From NCBI GenBank assembly GCA_039545275.1, contig BCHS01000007.1:372001-436000 (forward strand): DNA of 64,000 bases, in the 5' to 3' direction. The notes under the pieces are model-generated. The model was given only the letters and a program-made list of their open reading frames with translations. It was not told where the DNA came from and made no database searches. The translations under genes were made by a program, and so were the position numbers. Below are positions 1-8,603 of the stretch, in pieces. Origin of the DNA: Pseudomicrostroma phylloplanum (lineage: Eukaryota > Basidiomycota > Exobasidiomycetes > Microstromatales). Position 1 is the stretch's first letter. Each line of letters begins with the position of its first letter.

Positions 1-1822
1 AAATGCAGGTCAGCTCAGATTGTACGATCGTTGCTTACTCCCCTCGGCGCACTCACTTGTCATTTCTCGGATCGTTGGCACTGAGTGTCTTTAACACCCT
101 GATCTCAATCTGACTTGCGTCCCTGTACTTCTGCACGGCACGAATGACCTTGATGGCGACGTACCGCCGTTCCAGTCGATCATAGCACTCCACGACTTTC
201 CCAAATGTACCTTGTCCTAATTGCGACAGGATTTGGTCTGATGGAAAGGCAGAGAAGGGGAGAAAGTCAGAACATCTGCGGTGCGAAGCGGTTCACCATG
301 GGTCGCTAGACTCACATCGGTTCTCGCCGCCTCTGGGATCGCTGATCCAGTCCTTCTCCCGCACGATGAAGTGACCGTCCTTGTCGTCTACGGGTAATGC
401 TGGTGCAGCAACAGGAGCAGGCGCAATCGGCGGCTGATGATACGGCGGTTGAGGGTAGCCCTGCTACGAAAGTCGGTACAAGTGACGCGAGCAAGGCATT
501 GTCAGCGCGGGCCTCGCTAATCCTGCCCATTCCGAGTCGCTACTCACCATCCTCTTTGCGGCATCACCAGCATGCTGCACGATCTGCTGCCGACTCGACG
601 ACCCAACACCATTCGGCACCACGCCATTGCCGCCTGGATATCCACCCCGATAGCTCGATCCTGAGACAGCTGCTCCTCCGCTACCGCTACCTACTGATGC
701 ACCCGGAGGCAGATACGGCACGTTGCCTTGATGCGTCTGGTTCATCCAGGATTGACGTGCAGCAGCGGCCTGTGCCGCGCTGGTAGGTGGAGCATACCCT
801 GCGCCAGAGGGTTGGCCATACGGCTGCGCATATCCGCCGCCAGCTATTGGCCGCGATGGTTGAAGGTCGCCGCTCAGTCCACCTCTGTCGTCCGCCGCCG
901 GGTCCTTCTTCCTCTTCTTGGCGGCTTGAGCTGCCGCTGCCGAGCTTCCCGCCGAAGTGTTATCATAGGAGGAGAGGGACGATGTAGACTGCTGTAGTGG
1001 TAGCCGCGACGGTGGCACAGGCTGGGGCGGTGAAGCTCCCGCTTTCCTCTTGGGACGTGCGGCTGCGTTTGTTGATCCGTTGCCGTTGAGAAGGTGATGC
1101 CGCCCATTGCCGTTGTTGTCTGCTTGAAGATCGGCTGCGAGCGGCCGAGCAGGAGGCGCATCGCCATCGTCATCTTGACCAGCCGACTCGTCATCGTCGT
1201 CTATGAGGAATACTTCCTGAATCTAGGCGTGGTAGACGCAGCGTGAGATGCAAGTGGAGAGAATGGAATGTCAGCTGATGTTGCCTCGCAAGGTAGCGGT
1301 ATAGCAGAGAGCGGCTAGCTTTGACCGATAGCCCTGCTTCGTGGTAGCCAGCAGTGACCGTTCATGCGGCCGCTTGATGCGCCAGAAGCAAGTGCGACTG
1401 CGTGACTCTGCCCCCTTCGTCCCCCTGTACCACTGAGACGGGTACCGCTTTAGGCGCGTGCGATTGCTGCGCCTACGGTCTCCGCCCAGTTCTCCCGCGC
1501 TAGCTTTCGCCCTCTGACCGGCTATGATCGCGATGTCTTACGAGCAATGACGCTGCCCGTCCCTTGCTCGAGGCCGTCCCTGCTGTATCTCTCACGCGCC
1601 ATGGTCCTTGCCAGCTCGCCCTGCGTGTTTGCCGTGTATGACCAGCACCGCGGCTGGCTGTCTGCCTCCTCCACTCACTTTTCCTCCGACGACCTCTTTT
1701 ACGCTCCTGAGGTTCCTTGCGCTCCGCCTGAGTCCAGCAGCTGTTGAAGTGGATCCCATGAGCGACGAAGAAGACGTCGATGCGATGGCATTGACGTTGC
1801 CATCTTGCTCGTCGGGCGCCAT
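1..1822 (-). CDS. KNS1: LAMMER-family dual-specificity protein kinase (Kns1/Lkh1/CLK-like), N-terminal part
   Basis: Partial gene that runs off the left edge. Deduced exons are 1679-1822 (ATG at 1822), 548-1216, 316-463 and 57-237, and the phases join cleanly (0, 0, 1). The last exon encodes the glycine-rich ATP loop GQGTFGKVVEC followed by VAIKVIRAVQKYRDASQIE, which is very close to the start of LAMMER kinases, including the VAIK lysine. It is preceded by a DDKDGHFIV stretch typical of the family. The first ~400 residues are low-complexity (Ser, Gly, Pro, Gln, an acidic run and a KKRKKD basic patch). LAMMER kinases phosphorylate SR splicing factors and respond to nutrient signals. The EHLAMMER motif itself lies outside the window. 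Intron 1 (1217-1678, 462 nt) is unusually long here, so an extra small exon cannot be excluded. Confidence 0.85.
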
Positions 1823-2802
1823 GGCCGAGCGAGAAGGAGGGGGATGAGTATGCGTTGGTGGGGCGGGGTAAAGGGGAGACGGGATGAGATGGGGGGATGC
1901 GGTGCGTGTGTGCCGCGAGACGCGAAGAGGTCCAGTGGGCTAAGCCGGCAAGAGGGCGAGACTATAGGGATAGATGATGGTGATGGGAAGGTGAAGGAGA
2001 TGCGTAGGTACGACTACGACGTCGCTGTCTGCTCCTTGATGCCTCGCTACGATGACAAGGTGGGAGGATTCAAGCGTGAGGATGGGCGCACCACACCAGG
2101 TTATTCGCGGAAGCCTGCCTGGGCGACTGACGGCACAGACTGGACTGGCATGGCGGAGGCATTCACTGCATCTCTGGCGTGAGCCACAATCGCGCGCGCA
2201 CACTTGGCCCACCCCGGTCACAACCACGCCCGCCAGCCAGACACACATTGCCGGAAGGCCGGCCGGCAACGCCTCGGTCCCCTGGTGACGTCGACGAAAG
2301 AGGCCAGCAGACTTCGGAAGGAGTACAGCAGAGGTCAAGCATTGTATTACCACCTGCCTCTCCATTTCCTTTTGAGTGCGGTGTGTCAGATTTATGAGCA
2401 GTAGCCAGCCTCATGATCATTCTCTGACTCCACATCGACACGCTTCGTGAACATTACTGGCCTTTGACTGTAGCTTGTAAAGATCGACAGCCATGACATG
2501 CCCTTTGCCTTCCTTCATTGTCTGTGTCGCCATCTGTCCGACGATTCCACTGCTCATCGCTACAAGGCTACCTCTCGGTCTTGCGTTGCCAAGATGAGCG
2601 TTATGATGGTGAAAGCGGGCCAAGGGACACCGAGGGACGGAGCGGAAGGGGCGGAGCGTCGACCCGCGCAACGCAATGCAATCATCCTCGCCTGGACCTT
2701 GCTATCGCTCCCTCCCTCGTCCCGTCACTGACTCCTACTCCCACCCAGCACACTCCCCGTTGCGCTACCAATATTCTCGCTGTTGTCTCACGAGCAGTCA
2801 CG
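1823..2802. promoter_or_regulatory. Divergent intergenic region between the LAMMER kinase and mS38-like genes
   Basis: About 980 bp between two genes that point away from each other, so it should hold both promoters and 5' leaders. The open frames here overlap each other on both strands and show no domain or splice logic. No tRNA, repeat or clear TATA box was seen. Confidence 0.5.
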
Positions 2803-4710
2803 ATGAGATCTCGGGCGCTGCAGCCCCGCAGCCTCTTCCGGATCGCCACATCACCCTCCACCCCAGCGGCAGGCTCCGTCCTGGTAGCCTCCTCCGCTGC
2901 CACTTCAACCAGCATCGCCACTGCTACAGGCAGCAGCAGGCAAAGCAGCCATGTCCCACCATCAAGGTCACTCAGCAGAACAAGGAGCAGGACAAGAGCC
3001 AACAGCTCGTCGTCGTCTTCCTCTTCCTCTGCTGCCTCGGCCGCTGCTCACACTGCCAACTCTTCAGTGAGGAGGAGCAGTGGAGGAGGAGCCACCCCCA
3101 CTAGCGCCCGCGCCTCGTCCTCGCAAGCATTCCCACCCCCGACCACCTATCGCCTTTCCCACCCCGTCATCCCCGTGCGGCCTCCTCCGCATTCTCAAGT
3201 GTCTGTTGGTCTGCAGTCCTTCTTCTGTCAGGGCAGACCGCTGCTGGAGCACCACAATATCCTGGAAGGCGGTCGCGGATCAGGTCTCTCTGGGTCAGGA
3301 GCTGGCGCAGGGTCAGGCAATCACCCCGCCATGGTCGGTGTAGCAATGATGATCCCATCGGACCTGGATATTGACGGAGGTGCAACTTCTTCTTCTTCAA
3401 GGGAGCTCGAAGAGCAGTCTGGCTCCTCTTCAGCATCTGCAGGCGAAGGAACTCTCCTTCGGAATCAGCGTCTGCCAGAGGGCGTTGAAGCTCAGATCAA
3501 GGCCAAAGCAGAGGCCCTGCTGGAACGTATGACTACGCTGAGGGACGAGCTCGCCAAGGCTTCGCCCGAAGAGCGCCAGAAGATGCTGGCGAGCGCAGGA
3601 AAAGCAGCCAAGGACATCCTCCCCGCCGACTTCAAGCAGATTCACCAAAGCCTTTCCTCCCTGTCCCCCGGTCTCATGACCTTCCAGCTTCACCTTCCCG
3701 CTCTGCAATCCATCCCTACACTCGCCTTCAACAAGATGCTCGACTCGATCACTTCTGCCCCTTCTTCATCCGGCGGCAAGTCTTCCGCTAGCAACAGCCC
3801 CCTCTCCCTCTACACCGAGATTACAACTCTGCAGCAATTCGAGTCGGACCGGCAAATGTCCATCAAGCAAGCGCTGGAGCGAGGGGAAGATCCGGAGCTC
3901 GCAAGTGCACTGGGTCCCGAGAGCGATCTGGTCGTGCTGGGCGAGCCGGAGGGACCGCGTAAAGAGTGGGGTCGCGGCGTGACCAGCTACCTGGCAAAGG
4001 TGGGCCGTCCCTTCTCGCCTCCTGCTGCTCCCGTGAAGGGCGAGGAGGCAGCCCGCGTGAAAGGCCTGGACGACCTCATGAGCTACCACGTCTCCACCAC
4101 CGAGGGAGAGATCGACGCCGAGGGCGAGTTTGTGGAGATGCACGAGGGAGCCCAGGGAGCATCCATGGCCGACCTCCTCGCTGAGCACCTTGGCGAGTCT
4201 TCCACGCACTCGCATTCGCATTCCAACGTCAGGACCTCCACCTCGACCACGAGCTCGACGTCTACGTCGGGAAGCGGAGATCCCGAGGATCTCAATCTCT
4301 GGCTCGGCCATGCGATTGTCCAAGAGCGACTCAAGGCGCAACTCCCCTGGGACCGTCTTGTAGCACAGATGGATCGCGCTAGCGTTCGTCCACAGGGAGA
4401 GGAGGGCATTCAGCAGGCGGAAGCGCCAGTGCAAGCGGTCGACGTGAGCAACTTGCGAATCACCCTCCCCACAACGGCCCCGGAGAAGACACAAGGCCGA
4501 AGTGTGCGTCGCTCCCCCAAGATCTTCACTCGCACACAAGCCACATCCACGCGCGAGGGCGAAGCAGTACAGGCTGCAGCAGAGGCTGAGACGGACACGG
4601 TGATTTCAATGGACTCGGTGCGTCGCAAGAGGAAGAAGAAGATGAACAAGATGAAGTACAAGAAGTTGCGAAAGAGGCAGAGGAGCGAGAGGCAGAGGTT
4701 GAAGAAGTAG
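2803..4710 (+). CDS. mS38: Mitochondrial small-subunit ribosomal protein mS38 (COX24/AURKAIP1-type C-terminal domain)
   Basis: Single-exon gene of 635 residues. The open frame continues upstream to 2518, but the ATG at 2803 gives a good mitochondrial presequence (Met-Arg-Ser-Arg, then Arg/Ser/Ala-rich with few acids), so it is preferred. The C-terminal ~30 residues carry the very basic signature VRRKRKKKMNKMKYKKLRKR, which matches the COX24/AURKAIP1 (DUF1713) domain that lies along rRNA in the mitochondrial small subunit. In yeast this protein is also linked to COX1 mRNA processing. The middle has a helical charged segment (around residues 225-285), then acidic and Ser-rich stretches. The protein is far longer than yeast Cox24 (~110 aa); most of the extra length is low-complexity. 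Function rests on the C-terminus alone. Confidence 0.75.
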   Translation: MRSRALQPRSLFRIATSPSTPAAGSVLVASSAATSTSIATATGSSRQSSHVPPSRSLSRTRSRTRANSSSSSSSSSAASAAAHTANSSVRRSSGGGATPTSARASSSQAFPPPTTYRLSHPVIPVRPPPHSQVSVGLQSFFCQGRPLLEHHNILEGGRGSGLSGSGAGAGSGNHPAMVGVAMMIPSDLDIDGGATSSSSRELEEQSGSSSASAGEGTLLRNQRLPEGVEAQIKAKAEALLERMTTLRDELAKASPEERQKMLASAGKAAKDILPADFKQIHQSLSSLSPGLMTFQLHLPALQSIPTLAFNKMLDSITSAPSSSGGKSSASNSPLSLYTEITTLQQFESDRQMSIKQALERGEDPELASALGPESDLVVLGEPEGPRKEWGRGVTSYLAKVGRPFSPPAAPVKGEEAARVKGLDDLMSYHVSTTEGEIDAEGEFVEMHEGAQGASMADLLAEHLGESSTHSHSHSNVRTSTSTTSSTSTSGSGDPEDLNLWLGHAIVQERLKAQLPWDRLVAQMDRASVRPQGEEGIQQAEAPVQAVDVSNLRITLPTTAPEKTQGRSVRRSPKIFTRTQATSTREGEAVQAAAEAETDTVISMDSVRRKRKKKMNKMKYKKLRKRQRSERQRLKK

Positions 4711-5426
4711 TGAGCGGATGGGCGAAGGGAGGGACGGACGGAAGGACGAAGAGATCCAAAGGAAAAGGGGAAGCCGTCATCCCGAGGGAGCCATCATATA
4801 TTCAGACATTCAATGCAACCACCTTGCTCCCGAGTACAAGGGGGGGGGCCATTCCGCGTGAGCAAGCTATTGATATCACTACCGTATCGACGTTCACCTC
4901 GAGATTGCTTCTGGCAGACAGACAGCCAGGACAGCCAGACCGACCCACTCGTAGTCGGTAGTCGGTAGTCGGAGGGACACCTCATACTTCTTTTGCTGGT
5001 TCGTCTTTCGTCATTCTTCATTCGATCTGTTTGCTGCATTCATTGGTTGGTTGGTTGGTTGGTTAGGTGGTGGAACATACACCCCCTGGCTCCTTCTCCT
5101 ATGTCCTGTCTGTCCCTCCTCCTCCCCTCCTCCTCCCCTCCTCCTCCCCTCCTCCTTTTTCTCCTCCTCCTCTGTGTAGTCACAACGCGCTTGCAGGATA
5201 GCAAAAAGAGCAGAGTAGCATTTCGTCGCCCCAGTGCTCTCTTTTTCTCCTTCATTTGTGCGCCTCACGATGCCCAGCCCTGCGCAGCCCCGCCCGTGCA
5301 TGCGTACCGTACCCGCCTCCTTTTGGCCACTGATGCTCCCTTACTTCCGCCTAGGCCCTGCCGCTCTTGCGCTCTTGCATCCTTCGCCCTAGCTCCAGCT
5401 GTCTCCCCTTCGCTGCGCTGGCGTAC
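4711..5426. other. Convergent intergenic region with simple repeats
   Basis: About 716 bp between the 3' ends of the mS38-like gene and phosphatidylserine synthase. It contains a TTGG tetranucleotide run (about 5043-5064) and a CTCCTCCCCT-type pyrimidine tract (about 5113-5172). No gene was recognised. Confidence 0.6.
5043..5172. repeat. TTGG microsatellite followed by CTCC-rich tract
   Basis: Short tandem TTGG units at 5043-5064 and a polypyrimidine tract of repeated CTCCTCCCCT at about 5113-5172, both read directly in the sequence. They lie in the 3' intergenic space. Confidence 0.85.
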
Positions 5427-6626
5427 TCAGGGCTTGGGCACCCTAAGCGTCTTACTGACCATAGCCACCGACCAAGCGAGCCAGACAAGCGAGACCCAGT
5501 GAAACTCCACTGTGAGCTTATCGATCCAGTGTTCCCTGGTACCCCTCAAGTGGGGGCCGAGCTTAATCCCCACGAGTGCAGCCACATCGCGCAGGCCCAC
5601 TACGGCTTTTCCAAAGGGCACGCCGTACTGGTATCCTTTTACCAGACCTAACACCTGGCCCGTCTTGCCCGTGGTGGACGAGGAGGAGCCGGATGCGAAT
5701 CCGACGAGGCGGTTTGTGAACTGCCATGCACCGCCTGTCATGCTGACGCTTTCTGCTCCTTCGAACTTGCCCAGGAGGAGACAGGCGACCATTCCACCCA
5801 CGAGGATCAGGGACGTGGGGATGGGCAGGCCTTCAAAGTACTTTGCCTTGCCCGATTTGTCGTGCGGGACAGTGGCAGTGGTGACGTTGAAGCGAGCTAG
5901 ACGGGCCACGCCGGCGCAGATGAAAAAGGTCAGGATGAGGGTGTCGACGGGGGTGCGCAGGCCAAGGGTGAAGGCTGCAAGACAAGGAGCTGCGCCGAAG
6001 GAGATCTGAGGGGTAGAACCAGTGGGATGAGGATAGGAAAGTACAATCCGTGACTAAGAGTCGATTGGGTGATGTTCCCTGCTTCTCTTCTTCTCGCTCT
6101 CGTCTTACTCACCGAGTCGGCCAGACTGTCCAGCTCCTGTCCGAGCATACTACCTCCTCCCCTCCACCTGGCGATCTTGCCATCCAGAAGATCAAAGATT
6201 GCGCCAAAGAAGGGACACCAGAGTGCTAGCCACGCATACTGGGTGTTGTTTGTTGCGAGGTAGCGCGCAGAGAAGAAGAGGGACTGTCCGGCGCAAAAGG
6301 CATTCATGATGGTGAAGGCATCGGCTAGGCGGAAGTTGCTGTCAAGGCGGGACGGGGGCGCAGGTAGGCAAAGCGGGCGAAGAAGGGAGAAGAAGACGAG
6401 AAGAGGCGTGATCATGTCAGTACAAGTTGGGGGTGCCATGTATGCTTGAGTTGCTCTGCTGCTGTGCTCACCGGACAAGACTGAAGTGTCCTTGTGTCTC
6501 TACAAACTTCCTGAGTGCCTTCTCCTGCTCATCCTCACCAATGGAGGCAGTACGGGGAGGTACGGAGGGCTGAGCTGCTACCGACGAGGCAGAGCTGACC
6601 TTTGGCTTGTTGTTGTTGCCTGCCAT
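5427..6626 (-). CDS. CHO1: CDP-diacylglycerol-serine O-phosphatidyltransferase (phosphatidylserine synthase)
   Basis: Three exons (6472-6626, 6113-6338, 5427-6005) give 319 residues. The enzyme makes phosphatidylserine from CDP-diacylglycerol and serine in the ER membrane, the first step of the de novo route to PE and PC. The CDP-alcohol phosphotransferase motif D-G-x2-A-R-x8-G-x3-D-x3-D is complete at residues 104-126 (DGKIARW, then GQELDSLAD), and intron 2 lies directly after it. The next exon begins ISFGAAPC, as in the family. Several hydrophobic membrane segments follow, and ARLARFN, typical of Pss enzymes, lies near residue 160. The start at 6626 gives a short hydrophilic tail leading into HFSLVRNFRLADAFT. 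It is divergent from VPS51, with 517 bp between them. No truncation was seen. Confidence 0.93.
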
Positions 6627-7143
6627 GTTCGTGCTGGCAGAGGGAGTGTGGCCGGAGTGTATGCTGAGCTGTTACGGTGGACAGCGAGCCTGGAGAGCAG
6701 TGGGGCGGTGAGGGCGCGTGGGGGGAAAAGTGGAGGAGGGGAGCGTGGTTGCTGGAAGAGGCTGTAGGCTACGTGCTTGCAGAGGAAGTCTGTTGTGTCA
6801 ATGAAGTAGTCTTCACTCTTCGATGTTGCAGTACAAGGTAGAGTACCAGGTCGAGGTTCAAGGTTAGGAGAGAAAGAAGAGCAAAGCAGCAAAGGTCGAC
6901 TTGATCACCGCGGACAAAAGGCCTAGAATGGGCAGGCAGACGTCGTTGGCGTGCTCGCCTGCAAGAAGAAGAAGCAGCAGCCACAGCCACGTCTCCTCTC
7001 CAGCCACACGCACACACGCGCACTGCCACACACACACGCCCGCACAGTCCACTTCGCAAGCAGCAGCAGCATACACCCACGCACACGCCTACGCCTACGC
7101 ATACCCACCACCCACCACCCACCACCCATCACCCATCACTGCC
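6627..7143. promoter_or_regulatory. Shared divergent promoter region of PSS and VPS51
   Basis: About 517 bp between two divergent start codons. The VPS51-proximal half is rich in CA repeats (about 7005-7060) and ends in ACCCACC/ATCACCC repeats just before the ATG (about 7101-7140). No clear TATA box or known operator was identified. Confidence 0.55.
7005..7140. repeat. CA-rich and ACCCACC simple repeats in the 5' leader of VPS51
   Basis: Low-complexity (CA)n-like sequence followed by tandem ACCCACC and CATCACC units, ending immediately upstream of the VPS51 ATG. It is probably 5' UTR. Confidence 0.8.
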
Positions 7144-8198
7144 ATGTCCGGCCCCCTCGCACCTGCACCTTCCTCCAGGGCAGAGAGGGATCGACTGCGG
7201 GACTACTATGGCCTCGCATCTGCATCAGCAGCATCCTCTTCCTCTTCCTCCACTCGCCCACCTCATCCAGCGCCCATCGATGACCCAGCTCAGAAGTACA
7301 GGGACCTGGTAAAGCGGGAGAACATCTCTGGACTGCTCAAGGCACAGAGCGACCTCCTCACGGGTGAGCTAGGCAGTGGATAGCAAGAAGCTAAGGAGTC
7401 TATTCCCCTGCTCACTGTCCCTCCCTCACTCATCCTCTTGCATCCTCTTGCAGAGATTCGCGAGCTAGACGGCGATCGGCAGTCCCTCGTGTACAACCAC
7501 CACACCGACCTTGTTTCAGCAAGTGAGACCATCAGCAAGGTGAGTCCATGGCACAATGACCAAGCGTGGTGCGGGAATCGCTACTGACACCTAACCCTCC
7601 CATCTACCTCTCCTGACTATGCAGATGAAGTCCCACGCCGAGTCCCTCTCCCCCACCCTGTCCACACTCGCTTCCTCCTTTGACAACATGTCACGCCTGG
7701 AAGCTCAGCTGCGCTCCGCACTCGTACCCATCTATCCGCCGGCCCCTGCCAATAGTACTGCCTCGCAACAGCAGCAGGGGGCATCCTCGTCGCAGTCAGG
7801 GTCGACTTCGGGGACATTAGACGTGCAGAGGGACCTGGTGCCCATTGTCACTCTTCCAACGAGACTGAGGGATCTGATTGCCCTAGGGGAGGAGGACCAA
7901 GGGGGAGGAGCAGTAGGCAGCAATAATACCGGTGAGTCTGCACACTCTCATCCTGCTCCGTCAGTCAATCCGACAGGCATCTCACCGCCTTCACCCTACT
8001 CATCCCTTGCCCTCCCCCGCAGGTCTCGCTGCAGCCGAAGCACTCTGGGGACGCCACGAAGCCGTCCTCTCCTCTTGGATCGCACAGGGGGTGCCAGGGG
8101 CCGAGGGAGTAGCCAGCGAGTGTAGGGCGGTATTGAGGGAGCAGAGGGAGAAGAGTAGGAGGAGAGCTAGCGTGGGCGCTTCTTCCAGGCGGATATGA
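7144..8198 (+). CDS. VPS51: GARP complex subunit Vps51
   Basis: Four exons (7144-7363, 7454-7539, 7625-7931, 8023-8198) encode 262 residues. Vps51 is the small subunit of the GARP tether, which captures endosome-derived vesicles at the trans-Golgi and binds the SNARE Tlg1. The family hallmark EIRELDGDRQSLVYNHHTDL crosses the exon 1/2 junction (around residues 74-93), preceded by YRDLVKRENISGLLKAQSDL. After it comes a predicted helix/coiled coil (SASETISKMKSHAESL, then DNMSRLEAQLR). A Ser/Gln/Gly-rich spacer precedes a C-terminal helical piece ending in basic residues. The size is closer to yeast Vps51 (164 aa) than to the longer animal proteins, so a Dor1/COG8-like extension is absent. All junctions keep frame with GTGAGY donors. 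Confidence 0.9.
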
Positions 8199-8603
8199 GC
8201 GAAGAAAGTGGAGGGGAGGGGGCGGAGAGGGAAGACAGGTCATTGTACATTGATACCCACTGATTGACACAACACAAGGAGATCTATAAATTCACTAGAT
8301 CAGGCAATCACGCAGGCACAGGCAACAAGAAGAAGATGGAGAACGATAGGGTACGTTGGGATTCGAGATGAGGAACAAGAGCAAGGAGAAGGAGCGCTGT
8401 TCAGCCTCGATAGCCGTGGCGGTATAGAGAAGGAGCAAGCGGAGAAGAGGTGGAGGGGAGTGTACGAGAGGAGAGGAGAAGATACGATGGGGAGAAACCC
8501 CAAGACTGGTATCGGGAAAGAGACACTATGTACATCTACGGGGTCAAGTCAACATCCAGTCACGGCCCATCAGCAAAAGAAAGCCAGCCAAGGCAGGGCC
8601 TGT
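8199..8603. other. Convergent intergenic region
   Basis: About 405 bp between the 3' ends of VPS51 and the GH16 gene. It is purine-rich on the plus strand; no gene or repeat was recognised. Confidence 0.6.

Noticed and set aside
1805..2441. Several short open frames between the kinase and mS38-like genes
   Set aside because: Both strands are open over the same bases, as expected by chance in GC-rich DNA; no recognisable protein.
3766..4539. 257-residue open frame antisense to the mS38-like gene
   Set aside because: It overlaps a well-supported coding region and its composition is that of a GC-rich shadow frame.
7005..7140. Spaced direct repeats resembling a CRISPR-like array
   Set aside because: Units are short, contiguous simple repeats without unique spacers, and the host is a eukaryote.
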